Shown: in pieces, positions 48,285 to 57,576 of the stretch
Layout: the number at the start of each line of letters is the position of its first letter
Numbering within the stretch: position 1 is the first letter of the stretch
Origin: Sedimenticola thiotaurini
GTDB lineage: Bacteria; Pseudomonadota; Gammaproteobacteria; Chromatiales; Chromatiaceae
Assembly (NCBI RefSeq): GCF_001007875.1
Contig: NZ_CP011412.1
Span: 2,914,001-2,978,000 of the forward strand
DNA length: 64,000 nt
Reading direction: 5' to 3'
Notes under the pieces: model-generated
What the model was told of the DNA's origin: nothing
What the model saw: only the letters and a program-made list of their open reading frames with translations
Databases searched by the model: none
Program-made: the position numbers and the translations under genes

Positions 48285-49157
48285 ATGACATCCAGATCCT
48301 ACACTCCGCTCCGTTCCGTGCTCTACGCCCCGGGTTCCAACCGTCGCGCCCTGGAGAAGGCTGCTGCCCTGCCGATCGATGGCCTGATTCTCGATCTGGA
48401 GGATGCGGTGGCGCCGGATGCCAAGGAGCAGGCGCGGGAGACTGTACGGACCGCCCTGGCCGGGCATGATTATGGCTATCGTCAACGCATCGTACGCATC
48501 AACAGCCTGGAGAGCCCCTGGGGGGCGGCGGACATCGCCGCCCTGGCCACTGCCGGTGCCGATGCGATCCTGTTGCCCAAGGTGGAGAGTCCCGAGATGA
48601 TCGACCGGGTGGCGGCGTCGCTGGAGAGCGCTGGTGGGCCGGCCGATCTGCCGCTCTGGGTGATGGCCGAAACGCCGCGGGGCATCCTGCAGATTGACGC
48701 CATCGCGGCCCATCCCCGGGTGCAGGTGATTGTGATGGGCACTTCCGATCTGGCCAAGGAGCTGCGGGTCCGGCACACCCCGGGCCGGGAGGGCCTGCTA
48801 CTGACCCTGGGCCGTTGTGTACTGGCGGCCCGCGCCTATGACCGGGAGATCCTGGATGGGGTCTACCTGGATCTGCAGGATGAGGCCGGTTTTGTGGCGG
48901 CCTGTGAACAGGGGCGGGACATGGGCTTTGATGGCAAGACCCTGATCCACCCCAGGCAGGTTGAACCGGCTAACCGGGCCTTTGGTATCAGCCCCGATGC
49001 ATTACAGCAGGCGCGGCAGATTATTACCGCCTGGCAGGAGGCACAGCAGGCCGGCCGGGGGGTCTGCGTGGTGGATGGCCGGCTGGTGGAGAATCTGCAC
49101 GTGGAAGAGGCGCAACGGCTGCTGGCCATGCACGAGGTGATCCATGCCCGCTCCTGA
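48285..49157 (+). CDS. CitE/malyl-CoA lyase-family CoA-ester lyase
   Basis: 290 residues from the ATG at 48285 (an in-frame TTG is six bases earlier). HpcH/HpaI-fold lyases cleave or form 3-hydroxyacyl-CoA esters such as malyl-, beta-methylmalyl-, citramalyl- or citryl-CoA. Motifs: RSVLYAPGSNRRALEKA, DGLILDLEDAVAPDAKE (metal-binding acids), ILLPKVESPEMI, MAETPRGILQID and GFDGKTLIHPRQV. No citrate-lyase alpha or gamma gene is nearby, so it is not the citrate lyase complex. Candidates are malyl-CoA lyase or a CLYBL-like citramalyl-CoA lyase. Confidence 0.85.
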   Translation: MTSRSYTPLRSVLYAPGSNRRALEKAAALPIDGLILDLEDAVAPDAKEQARETVRTALAGHDYGYRQRIVRINSLESPWGAADIAALATAGADAILLPKVESPEMIDRVAASLESAGGPADLPLWVMAETPRGILQIDAIAAHPRVQVIVMGTSDLAKELRVRHTPGREGLLLTLGRCVLAARAYDREILDGVYLDLQDEAGFVAACEQGRDMGFDGKTLIHPRQVEPANRAFGISPDALQQARQIITAWQEAQQAGRGVCVVDGRLVENLHVEEAQRLLAMHEVIHARS

Positions 49158-49500
49158 TGTGGCGCATTTCCGCCAGTTGCTGCTGGAGCGCCAGGCGGAA
49201 CTGCTGACGGTGGCGGATACGGCAGAGGCCGCAGCGGGTACGGTGGAGCTGGATCAGACCCGGGTGGGACGCCTGTCGCGCATGGACGCTCTGCAACAGC
49301 AGGCGATGTCCCAGGAGAACCAGCGGCGGCGGGCGGGCGAGCTGAAGCGTATTGTGCAGGCATTGCGTCGTATCAATGACGATGAATATGGCTATTGTGT
49401 AGAGTGCGGCGAAGATATTGCGCAGAATCGCCTGGAGATCGATCCGGCGGCACTGCTCTGTATCCGCTGTGCCAGTGAGCGGGAAAAGGCGCCTGACTGA
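49144..49500 (+). CDS. TraR/DksA-family zinc-finger protein
   Basis: 118 residues, shorter than DksA (about 150). Helical coiled-coil region followed by the C4 zinc finger YGYCVECGEDI...LCIRCASERE. Such proteins enter the RNA polymerase secondary channel and change promoter choice, with or without ppGpp. The tip residues of the coiled coil are shorter than in DksA. Its start overlaps the lyase gene by 14 bases, an unusual but probably coupled pair. Confidence 0.88.
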   Translation: MPAPDVAHFRQLLLERQAELLTVADTAEAAAGTVELDQTRVGRLSRMDALQQQAMSQENQRRRAGELKRIVQALRRINDDEYGYCVECGEDIAQNRLEIDPAALLCIRCASEREKAPD

Positions 49501-49536
49501 GTGTGCCGGACCCGATAATCAGAGGAGCGTTGTTTG

Positions 49537-49761
49537 ATGAATTGCAATGTAATGGTATTGCCAAGCAAGGAGCCGGGGCAGATCCGTTTGGTGAAAATTC
49601 CTGAAGATATGGAGTCCCATGAGGCGTTTCGCCACGCCACCGGTGTGATCGCCGCCGCCGAGGAGGCCAATCCCGAGTTCACCTGGGACGATATTGAGGA
49701 CGCACTGGAGGCGAAGGGATTCAGTTCCCTGGATTTCGTACTGGGGCCGGAACTCAAATAA
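49537..49761 (+). CDS. Hypothetical 74-residue protein
   Basis: Small acidic protein (NCNVMVLPSKEPGQIRLVKI ... TWDDIEDALEAKGFSSLDFV). GAGGAG at 49522-49527 supports the ATG at 49537 (a TTG one codon earlier is also possible). No membrane segment, no motif I recognise. It follows the DksA-like gene on the same strand by 36 bases and may be co-transcribed. Confidence 0.6.
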   Translation: MNCNVMVLPSKEPGQIRLVKIPEDMESHEAFRHATGVIAAAEEANPEFTWDDIEDALEAKGFSSLDFVLGPELK

Positions 49762-49829
49762 GCCCGGCTGTTATGCAACGCCACGGGCCATCCCTGGGTC
49801 ATCAGGTGGTGGCCCGTGGCGGACAGCTT

Positions 49830-51173
49830 TCAGATCGACTGGCTCTCCACTTCCCCCGCTGCGGGGGCGTTCTCTCCCTCCACTGCCAGTCGTTCCAGTT
49901 TCTGCTGAATCAGGCTGATATGCAGCCGCAGGTCGTACAGCTCTTCGGCGTAGGAGAGCGGGATCTCGATATGGGAGACCTCGTACTCGATGCGGGCCAA
50001 TGCCGCCCGGGCCTGGTTCAGATCTGCCGTCGGTTTGAATAACTGGTGATCAATTGCCAGCACCTCCTTGTACCAGCGATAGATGCGTGAGCGCATGCGC
50101 CAGCGGTAGATGGGTGGCATGATCTTCACCAGCGGCAGCATGAGGGCAAGGAACGGCAGCAGCATCACTTTCAGGCGATCCACCAGGGTGGCGGCCCAGA
50201 ACGGCAGATAGCGCTGCAGCAGCGGGGGGCCGTATTTGTAAAAGCGTTCGGCGGCGCTGCTCAAGGGGTAGACCAGGTACTCCGGGGCCGGAAACTGGCC
50301 GCTCTGTTCAAACCAGCCGCCCTGTTCATGAACCCCCTGGGCGGCTTGCAGCAGCAGATCCACCAGCGCCGGGTGCAGATCGTCCCGGACCACCAGGTTG
50401 GCACTGGCGGCCAATAAAGTGGTCGGACGATCCGGCAGGTTGCGCTTCAGATTGATCACCCCTTCCGGCAAAACCACGGCAGAGAGGAAGCGGTGTGTCC
50501 GGGTATAGGCTTCGGCGCGGGCAAAACTCATCAGGCGGATATCCTCCGCATCCAGCAGGGCGCGCACCACCGGGGACATGGGCGAGGCGACCAGAAAGGC
50601 GGCATCGATACGCCCCTCCAGCAGGGCGTCCGCCGCCGCCCGGCCGGTCAATTCCAGCAGCGGGCTGTTGCTCGGGTTGATGTCATTGTCGGCTAGCAGT
50701 TGCAGGGCCAGGGCGCGGGTGCCACTGCCCGGCGAGCCGATGGCCACTGACCTGTCCTGCAGATCGGTCAGCCGGGTGATCGGCAGCTCCTTGCGGTGAA
50801 ACAGCCAGATCGGTTCAAAGTAGAGGCTGCCCAGGGATACCAGGTGGGCCTCCTCCGGTGTATTGCCGGTGGTGCCGCCCTGCACCAGGGCCGCTTCCGC
50901 ATCACCCTGTGCGAGCTGCTTGATATTGTCTATCGATCCGGCGCTGGCTAGCACCTCCAGCTGGATACCCTCCGCCTGCATCCGTTTGCGATACTGTTGG
51001 CCGAACAGATAGTAGGCGCCGTCTGTCTGGCCGGTTACCAGCCGGATATGGTCCGGGGGGGCCGGTTGGACGAACTGGTAGGCCAGTATGAAACCCAGTA
51101 TGACCAGCAGTACGGCCGGGCCGAAAATACCCAGCTGATCCTTGCCCTTTCCGGGCTTGCGTTGTTTACTCAA
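49830..51173 (-). CDS. Membrane-tethered TAXI-family solute-binding protein
   Basis: 447 residues. An N-terminal membrane helix ([20 protein letters not shown]) anchors a periplasmic TAXI binding domain ([46 protein letters not shown]). Normal TAXI proteins end there; this one has a second hydrophobic segment ([20 protein letters not shown]) and a cytoplasmic helical tail with coiled-coil character. No TRAP permease gene is nearby. It may sense a ligand across the membrane rather than feed a transporter. Family firm, function not. Confidence 0.85.
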   Translation of the reverse strand: MSKQRKPGKGKDQLGIFGPAVLLVILGFILAYQFVQPAPPDHIRLVTGQTDGAYYLFGQQYRKRMQAEGIQLEVLASAGSIDNIKQLAQGDAEAALVQGGTTGNTPEEAHLVSLGSLYFEPIWLFHRKELPITRLTDLQDRSVAIGSPGSGTRALALQLLADNDINPSNSPLLELTGRAAADALLEGRIDAAFLVASPMSPVVRALLDAEDIRLMSFARAEAYTRTHRFLSAVVLPEGVINLKRNLPDRPTTLLAASANLVVRDDLHPALVDLLLQAAQGVHEQGGWFEQSGQFPAPEYLVYPLSSAAERFYKYGPPLLQRYLPFWAATLVDRLKVMLLPFLALMLPLVKIMPPIYRWRMRSRIYRWYKEVLAIDHQLFKPTADLNQARAALARIEYEVSHIEIPLSYAEELYDLRLHISLIQQKLERLAVEGENAPAAGEVESQSI

Positions 51174-51247
51174 GACACTATCCTGATATCAATCCAGGGC
51201 TGTTAATCGTTCTGTCGTCCACTATAACCCAGATTACCGAGGTCACC

Positions 51248-51820
51248 ATGCAGATAACCAATAAACACTTCGTCAATGGTCATCCGCTGCTGCCACCGTT
51301 TCCCGATGGGCTGGAGCGTGCCCTGTTCGGCATGGGCTGTTTCTGGGGCGCAGAGCGGCGTTTCTGGGAGACGCCGGGGGTCTACAGCACCGCTGTTGGT
51401 TACGCGGCCGGACATACGGTTGATCCGATCTACAAGGAGGTCTGTAACGGGACCACCGGCCATGCGGAGGTGGTGCAGGTGCTGTTTGATCCCGAACAGA
51501 TCCCCTATAGCGGGCTGCTGAAACTGTTCTGGGAGAGCCATAACCCGACCCAGGGGATGCGCCAGGGCAACGATATCGGCAGCCAGTACCGCTCCGGTAT
51601 CTATGTCACCACTGCCGCCCAGCGAAGTGCGGCGGAGTCCTCCCGTGATGCCTACCAGGAAGTGCTTACGGCGCGGGGTTTCGGCGCCATAACCACGGAG
51701 ATCCTGGAGGCCCCGGTATTCTATTATGCCGAGGAGTATCATCAACAGTATCTGGCAAAAAATCCCGGTGGTTATTGCGGCCTGGGGGGTACCGGGGTGG
51801 CGTGTCCGGAGTGGGTTTAA
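51248..51820 (+). CDS. msrA: Peptide methionine sulfoxide reductase A
   Basis: 190 residues. Reduces the S form of methionine sulfoxide in proteins. The catalytic Cys31 lies in [13 protein letters not shown], followed by [20 protein letters not shown] and [12 protein letters not shown]. The conserved [20 protein letters not shown] stretch is intact, with later cysteines available for resolution near the C-terminus. No signal peptide; cytoplasmic. It is a stand-alone gene convergent with the diguanylate cyclase gene. Confidence 0.95.
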   Translation: MQITNKHFVNGHPLLPPFPDGLERALFGMGCFWGAERRFWETPGVYSTAVGYAAGHTVDPIYKEVCNGTTGHAEVVQVLFDPEQIPYSGLLKLFWESHNPTQGMRQGNDIGSQYRSGIYVTTAAQRSAAESSRDAYQEVLTARGFGAITTEILEAPVFYYAEEYHQQYLAKNPGGYCGLGGTGVACPEWV

Positions 51821-51860
51821 GGGGAGCCCGGACGGATCGGTTGAGCGGGGTTGACGGGAC

Positions 51861-52904
51861 TCAGGTCTCTACATATTCAACCCGGTTTCTGCCCCGGTTC
51901 TTGGCCAGGTAGAGGGCCTGATCCGCCCGCTGGATCAGATCCTCAGGCTGGTCGTCCGGTTGCAGCAGGGCGATACCGATGGAGATGCTGATGGTGCCGT
52001 AGTTCTCGCCACGGCTTTTGTTGACCAGGCTGGCGGAGGAGACTTCCCGGCGGATCTGCTCTGCCACCTGCCTGGCTGCGTCAATGTCCCTGTCCGGCAG
52101 GATCAGGGCAAACTCCTCCCCACCATAGCGGGCCACCGTATCGGTCTCTTTTACACACCGCAGCAGGATGGAAGCGACATAGCGCAGCACCTTGTCGCCC
52201 ACCAGGTGGCCGTGGTTGTCATTGAACTGCTTGAAGTGGTCGATATCCGCCAGCAGCAGGCAGGTGGCCAGGTTCTGCTCCGGGGCTGCCTCCAGGCGCT
52301 GATTCAGAACCTGGTCAAACGCTTTGCGATTGGCTGCGCCGGTCAGGCCATCCACCAGTGACTCCTGTCTGACCTGCTCCAGCTCCTGGCGCATGCTCTC
52401 CATCTCCTGCATCACCCCGGACATCTGGGATTCCAGCCGGGTCTGGGACCGCTCCATGTGCCGGGTATCCTCGATGACGCGGTGTACCTCGGCGGTAATC
52501 TGGACAATAGAGGACTCCGATTCCAGAATGCCGGCGAACCGGTTAAGGGTGTCCGCATACCCGGCGATGTTGCCGCCGGCCCGGCTGAACTCCTGCTGTA
52601 GTGAGGTGATCAGAATGCGCAGATCCTTACGCAACTGCTCCAGGGTCTCGTCATCCTGGAGAAAATGGTTGGCATAGAGTTGCCAGAGGGCCTCCTGGGA
52701 GATCCCGGCGGGACTGTTCAGCCGGTTTTCAAACTCCTGGCGCAGCCGTTCGTTTCGCCCGGCCGCCGCGTCGTAGCCGATGCGGTAGTTCAGCGGCGAC
52801 GGAGGGATCTTATGTTTGGAGAGCAGGGCCAGGGCCTGGCGCAGATGTTCTGACGCCTTGTCAAAATCATCCGTATAGGGATTCATCTCGTTTTGCGTAT
52901 CCAT
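51861..52904 (-). CDS. Diguanylate cyclase (GGDEF domain)
   Basis: 347 residues from the ATG at 52904 (AGGTGA just upstream); a longer frame to 53018 lacks a ribosome site. The N-terminal part is a helical domain beginning HKIPPSPLNYRIGYDAAAG, seen in some proteobacterial cyclases; a coiled coil precedes the GGDEF domain. The active-site loop is RYGGEEF with GGEEF at 261-265, so it should make cyclic-di-GMP from GTP. The upstream inhibitory site is KETD in place of RxxD, so product inhibition may be weak. No signal peptide or membrane segment is seen. Confidence 0.9.
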   Translation of the reverse strand: MDTQNEMNPYTDDFDKASEHLRQALALLSKHKIPPSPLNYRIGYDAAAGRNERLRQEFENRLNSPAGISQEALWQLYANHFLQDDETLEQLRKDLRILITSLQQEFSRAGGNIAGYADTLNRFAGILESESSIVQITAEVHRVIEDTRHMERSQTRLESQMSGVMQEMESMRQELEQVRQESLVDGLTGAANRKAFDQVLNQRLEAAPEQNLATCLLLADIDHFKQFNDNHGHLVGDKVLRYVASILLRCVKETDTVARYGGEEFALILPDRDIDAARQVAEQIRREVSSASLVNKSRGENYGTISISIGIALLQPDDQPEDLIQRADQALYLAKNRGRNRVEYVET

Positions 52905-53099
52905 CGGCTCACCTGCCCGGTTGTGGTGCTTGCGGTAAACCGCGAGTCTGCTAAGCGCCTGCCCTGGCCAGGATGATCCGGTCCGTGGATTACTGCTAGA
53001 GGGGAGGCATTCTCCCACAAAACAGCCATTGATGTTGAATAGCCCGGCAACCGGTCCGTCGGCTGTATCCTGGCGACGGGCCAGGCCGGGAGGTTTACC

Positions 53100-53780
53100 C
53101 TACTCCGTTTTCAGCTCGATGGTACCGTTGATATGCACCTCTAGCCGCTGTGTCCCAGCCTCCAGGGTGGGGGCCGACTCTGCCTTCAGGGCCATGGTCC
53201 GCATCGGATAGGGTCGGGGTGAAACGCCGCCGGTGTTGATATCCATCTGCACCAGCCGGTAGTGGCTGTGTCCCATCTCCTGGCTGATCAGTGACGCCCG
53301 CTCCCGGAACAGCTGGATGGCCCGGCTGATCAGGCGCGCTTCCAGCTGCTGGCGCTGTTCGGGGGATACGTCATAGCTGATACTGCCGATGCTCAGTCCG
53401 CTCTGTAACTGGCCGATCAACTGGGCGATCAGCGCCGCATCCCGGCTCTCCAGACGGATTGACTGGCGCACCCGCCAGGCGGTCAGGGTATTGTTGCGAT
53501 AGATCGGCGTGGTCTGGTAATCCAGGGTCTGGACCTTGATGCCGGCATGCTGTTTGGCGCTCTCCACCGCCTGTTTGATGGCGCTGTTGACCCGCTTGCC
53601 CAGCTCGGCAGGATCTTTCCCCTCCTGCTGGGCGAACAGGGTGGCGCTAAGGGTGTCATTATCCACCTCTTCACCGGCTGAAACCGCCAGGTTGATCCGG
53701 TCATAGGTCAGGGCAGGCTGGTCACCGAATGCCGGGCCGGCGATCAGGGTCAGTAGCAGTGCGAGAAATCGGAAGTTCAT
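53100..53780 (-). CDS. SIMPL-domain (DUF541) periplasmic protein
   Basis: 226 residues with a signal peptide (FLALLLTLIAGPAFG-D). The SIMPL fold is recognised by the early YDRINLAVSAGEEVDNDTLS and by the repeated paralogue-like core (AIKQAVESAKQHAGIKVQTL, RVRQSIRLESRDAALIAQLI). Members are periplasmic or outer-surface proteins of unclear role, sometimes linked to oxidative stress. No operon partner is evident. Confidence 0.88.
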   Translation of the reverse strand: MNFRFLALLLTLIAGPAFGDQPALTYDRINLAVSAGEEVDNDTLSATLFAQQEGKDPAELGKRVNSAIKQAVESAKQHAGIKVQTLDYQTTPIYRNNTLTAWRVRQSIRLESRDAALIAQLIGQLQSGLSIGSISYDVSPEQRQQLEARLISRAIQLFRERASLISQEMGHSHYRLVQMDINTGGVSPRPYPMRTMALKAESAPTLEAGTQRLEVHINGTIELKTE

Positions 53781-53870
53781 ATTGGCTCCTTGCTGGGGTG
53801 TCAGCCGGAGATGGTGCTGTTACTGGGATTGGTCGGGGGTGCTGATCGGCACACCCTCAATAAACAGCTG

Positions 53871-54689
53871 TTACACATCCACGGCATCAAACTGGTAGTG
53901 TTTGTTGCAGAAATCGCAGTCCACATCGATCGCTCCCTGCTCTTCCAGGATGGCTAGCAGCTCCTCCCGGCCCATGGCGCGCAGGGAGTCGCCAATCCGC
54001 TCCCGCGAGCAGGTGCAGCGGAAGGCGACCGGTTCCGGCTCGAACAGGCGCACCTGCTCTTCATGGAACAGTCGGTGCAGCAGGGTCTGGACGGGCAGAT
54101 TCAACAGCTCCTCCGGGGTAACCGTATCAGCCAGCAGGCCGATGCGCTGCCACCCTTCCTGGCTGTCGCCTTCCGCTGGCAGCTGTTGCAGAAAAAGGCC
54201 GGCCGCCCGCTCGCCATCCGCCACCAGCCAGAAGCGTGAGGCGAGCTGCTCGGAGTCGTTGAAATAGCGCTCCAGGGCGTCCGCCAGGGTGCTGCCTTCC
54301 AGACCGACAATGCCCTGGTAGCGGTCACCGCCCTGGTTGATCACGGTCAGCATCATCTGGCCGTTACCGTACAGTGAGGCCAGATCACCGGTTGGCGGGT
54401 CTCCCTCCCAGCGCGCCAGACCCCGGACAGTCCGTTCCCGGGTGGCCTGGGCCACCAGGGTATGCAGGGGCCCTTTGCCCTGGGCCTGCAGGATCAGAGA
54501 GCCATCATACTTGATGGTGGCGGAGAGCAGGATGACAGCGGCCATGGCCTGACCCAACTGGTCCCGGACCGTAGCAGGATAGGCATAGCGCTCCAGTACC
54601 GCCTTCCAGCTAGCGTCCATCTGGACGATTTCGCCACGAATATTAAGCGACTCAAACAGAAAACGGTGGAGCTGATCCTGGCTGTTCAT
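53871..54689 (-). CDS. hslO: Redox-regulated chaperone Hsp33
   Basis: 272 residues from the ATG at 54689. The chaperone is activated by oxidation, when its C-terminal zinc center releases Zn and forms disulfides. The N-terminal domain starts QDQLHRFLFESLNIRGEIVQ. The four zinc cysteines are in FRCTCSRERIG and VDCDFCNKHY. The much longer open frame on this strand, up to 55202, runs antiparallel through the EF-G gene and is not part of this protein. A short gap separates it from the EF-G gene upstream. Confidence 0.95.
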   Translation of the reverse strand: MNSQDQLHRFLFESLNIRGEIVQMDASWKAVLERYAYPATVRDQLGQAMAAVILLSATIKYDGSLILQAQGKGPLHTLVAQATRERTVRGLARWEGDPPTGDLASLYGNGQMMLTVINQGGDRYQGIVGLEGSTLADALERYFNDSEQLASRFWLVADGERAAGLFLQQLPAEGDSQEGWQRIGLLADTVTPEELLNLPVQTLLHRLFHEEQVRLFEPEPVAFRCTCSRERIGDSLRAMGREELLAILEEQGAIDVDCDFCNKHYQFDAVDV

Positions 54690-54727
54690 GCTGGCTATGT
54701 TAAGTGATCCGCTGCTGAGAGGGTGAT

Positions 54728-56776
54728 TTAATCGATGTCGAAGCGTTCGAACAGGGTGCTGAACTGTCCGCGGCCCTGGGTCATGCTGCGCAATTCGGTA
54801 GTGTAGCCGAGCAGACTGGCCAGTGGGGCTTCGCAGTGTATGGTGGCCTGATCGATAGTGCGGTCGGTATCCTGGATCAGGGCATGGCGGGACTGCAGAT
54901 CCCCCAGTACCGTACCCAGATTCTCCTCCGGCACCATCACTTCCACTTTCATGATCGGTTGCAGCAGCGCCGGCCCGGCACTCTCCAGGGCCTTGCGCAG
55001 AGCGCGGGCGGTGGCGGAGGTGAGGGCTTCCGGTGTGGATTGGGCACCGAACAGTTCCACCTGGGTGATGCTCACCTCCAGGTCCTGCAGGGGTGCCCCT
55101 TCCAGTGGGCCGCCGCCGAGGGCGAACTGAATACCCTGCTCCAGCGCCTCCTGCTGCTGGGCGGTCAGCTGGCTGCCCTCCGGTAGGACGGTGGGCTGGC
55201 AATGCCTGACCAGACCGGTGCCACGCGGCAGGGGCTTGACCAGCACCGTTACCTGGGCCTTTAGTGAATCCTTGCGCGCCGGGTCGGCGGGCGGTTGGAA
55301 CAGCTGGGTCAGCTCCTGTTGCCGGGTAATGGTTTCCCGCAGCGCCACCGCCGGTTTGCCGGTTCTGACCTCCAGGTTGTATTCCCGTTGCAGTCGTTCA
55401 ATGATGATCTGCAGGTGCAGTTCCCCCATGCCCCGGAGCAGGTTCTGGCCGGTGTCGGGATCTTCACCAAACTGCAGCGTCGGATCCTCCTCCTGCAACT
55501 TGCCCATCACCTCCAGGAACTTCTCCTCCTGACTGGATGAGGCCGGTTCCACCGCCAGGCTGAGTACCGGCTCCCGGGTGTCGATACGCTCCAGCAGCAG
55601 CGGGTGATCCGGGTGGCACAGGGTGTCGCCGGTGGCGGCGTGGCGCAACCCGGCCAGCAGCACGATATCCCCGGCGTGGGCGATGTCGATACGGGTTTTC
55701 CGGGCCGCATCCACGTCAAAAATCCGTGCCACGTGCTCCTGTACCATGCTGCCGTCGGCCCGGCTGAAGCGGACCTGGTCGCCCGGTTTCAGGGTGCCCC
55801 GGTAGATGCGGGCGAACACATGCCGGCGCCCATCCCACATCTGTACCTTGAAGGCGAGGGCGACCAGGGGCTGATCGTCTTCCATCTCGATGGTGGTGGT
55901 GGAGCCATCCGGCAGCCAGGCCGTGGCGGCGGGCCGTTCCAGGGGGGCGGGGAGCAACCGGGTCATGCCGTCGATCAGGGGTTGGATACCCAGGTCACGC
56001 AGTGCGGAGCCGCCAAAACAGGGACACACTTCGCCCCTTAGGGTGGCGCTACGCAGGGCCGCCCAGATCTGCTCCGGGGCCGGCTCTTCGCCGGCCAGCA
56101 CCTGATCGGCAAACAGATCATCGGTCTCGGCAATCCCCATCAGCAGGGTCTCCCGGTGGTCTGCCACGGACGCCCAGAGCGCCCCATCGCAGGGACTGGT
56201 TTCCAGCTGGTCACCATGTTGGCCGGAGAAGCGGATCAGGGTGCCTTCAATCAGGTGAATTACCGCGTTCTGTTCCGGCAGCGGCACGGTCACCGGCAGG
56301 GGACGGGCGCCAAGCCGTTTGCTGATCGTGGTCAGGACATGTTCAAAGCTGGCCCCGGGCCGGTCGATCTTGTTAACAAAAAAGAGGCAGGGGAGATTGA
56401 ATTTTGAGCGTTGTCGCCAGACCGTTTCGGTCTGCGGTTCAACCCCCCGCACGCCATCCAGCACGATTACACAGCCGTCCAGCACACGCATGCTGCGCTC
56501 CACCTCGATGGTGAAGTCCACGTGTCCGGGGGTGTCGATAATCTGGATCAGGCAGTCGTTCCAGGTCGCCTTGGTCAGGGCCGATGTGATGGTGATGCCG
56601 TGGCTCTGCTCTTCGGCCATATAGTCCATGTGGGCCGCCCCATCATGCACCTCGCCGATTTTGTACAGCGCGCCGGTGTAGAACAGGATACGCTCTGTCA
56701 GGGTGGTCTTGCCGGCATCAATGTGCGCGGCAATGCCGATATTGCGGACTTTATCGATGGAAGGGCTGTTTTTCAT
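54728..56776 (-). CDS. fusA: Elongation factor G paralogue
   Basis: 682 residues, five-domain EF-G. G1 AAHIDAGKTTLTERILF, G3 IDTPGHVDFTIEVERSM, G4 FVNKIDRPG are intact. The switch I segment EEQSHGITITSA differs from the canonical QERGITITSA of housekeeping EF-G (Glu-Arg to Ser-His). It stands alone, far from rpsL, rpsG and tuf, which suggests that it is the second, less conserved EF-G of the genome (EF-G2 type) rather than the main one. The role could be ribosome recycling or stress translation; I cannot tell. It is followed by hslO. Confidence 0.85.
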   Translation of the reverse strand: MKNSPSIDKVRNIGIAAHIDAGKTTLTERILFYTGALYKIGEVHDGAAHMDYMAEEQSHGITITSALTKATWNDCLIQIIDTPGHVDFTIEVERSMRVLDGCVIVLDGVRGVEPQTETVWRQRSKFNLPCLFFVNKIDRPGASFEHVLTTISKRLGARPLPVTVPLPEQNAVIHLIEGTLIRFSGQHGDQLETSPCDGALWASVADHRETLLMGIAETDDLFADQVLAGEEPAPEQIWAALRSATLRGEVCPCFGGSALRDLGIQPLIDGMTRLLPAPLERPAATAWLPDGSTTTIEMEDDQPLVALAFKVQMWDGRRHVFARIYRGTLKPGDQVRFSRADGSMVQEHVARIFDVDAARKTRIDIAHAGDIVLLAGLRHAATGDTLCHPDHPLLLERIDTREPVLSLAVEPASSSQEEKFLEVMGKLQEEDPTLQFGEDPDTGQNLLRGMGELHLQIIIERLQREYNLEVRTGKPAVALRETITRQQELTQLFQPPADPARKDSLKAQVTVLVKPLPRGTGLVRHCQPTVLPEGSQLTAQQQEALEQGIQFALGGGPLEGAPLQDLEVSITQVELFGAQSTPEALTSATARALRKALESAGPALLQPIMKVEVMVPEENLGTVLGDLQSRHALIQDTDRTIDQATIHCEAPLASLLGYTTELRSMTQGRGQFSTLFERFDID

Positions 56777-56999
56777 GGGACCGGCTGCAGCGAGTGAAAT
56801 TACCCAGGCAAGACTAAACGACTCGGCGGCAATGTGGAATATCTGAGCCCAGAATCGGTATTAATTTTTTCCGGAATGCGTGCGGCCAGATAATTTCACC
56901 CCTCAATTAACCCAGATGCAGTATGATGTAATAACGCCGATTTCAACCGGATACGGCTTTGATTATTCAGGATACACGGCAGTTTGGGAGAAACAGCTT

Positions 57000-57536
57000 A
57001 TGATGCAGCGCGGACGTGCGATTCTATTTATTACCCTGGTAGCGGCTCTGCTGCCCTTCGGCGGGGCGCTGGCCCAGGAGAACCAGGCCGATGCGACAAC
57101 GGACGGGGCTCAGGCGGGACAGACTTTCGATGATTGGGGACGGCGTTGCGAGACACTGCCGAATGGTGAAGAGCTGTGTCTCATCTTCCAGCGTCTGCGC
57201 CTGAAAGAGAACAATCAGACCATACTCCATGTCAGTTTTGGCTATCCACCTCTCGCCAGCGGGCCGGTTCTGGTGTTCACCACGCCGCTCGGTGTCTCCC
57301 TGATGGCGGGCATGGAGGTGCAGGTGGATGATGTGGGTGAGGCCACCAAGGTGGCCTATAATATCTGCGTCGCGGATGGTTGCCGTGCCAGCCTGTCGGT
57401 GAGTGATGAACTGCTGCAGGCGATGAGAGCGGGTGACAAACTGAAGGTCGCGTTTGCCAACTCCCAGAACAAGGCGCTGGGCATGCAGGTCTCCCTGAAG
57501 GGCTTCAGCGAGGCCAGTGATTCGTTGAAGAAATAG
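57000..57536 (+). CDS. Invasion-associated locus B (IalB) family protein
   Basis: 178 residues from the ATG at 57000 (GGGAG nine bases upstream). A signal peptide (AILFITLVAALLPFGGALAQ) leads to a periplasmic IalB-like domain: FDDWGRRCETLPNGEELCL, ILHVSFGYPPLASGPVLVFT and ICVADGCRASLSVSDELLQA, with conserved Cys pairs likely in disulfides. The family is widespread in non-pathogens and has no firm function. The name does not imply virulence. A longer frame to 56880 precedes the signal peptide and was excluded. Confidence 0.88.
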   Translation: MMQRGRAILFITLVAALLPFGGALAQENQADATTDGAQAGQTFDDWGRRCETLPNGEELCLIFQRLRLKENNQTILHVSFGYPPLASGPVLVFTTPLGVSLMAGMEVQVDDVGEATKVAYNICVADGCRASLSVSDELLQAMRAGDKLKVAFANSQNKALGMQVSLKGFSEASDSLKK

Positions 57537-57576
57537 GATCCCGGGGCGTTCCTGATCCGCAAAACCAGCCGCGGGC

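Noticed and set aside
53871-55202. 443-codon minus-strand frame that includes Hsp33
   Set aside because: Only the last 272 codons are Hsp33. The first part covers the 3' end of the same-strand EF-G gene in another frame and is low-complexity Arg/Pro/Gly-rich.
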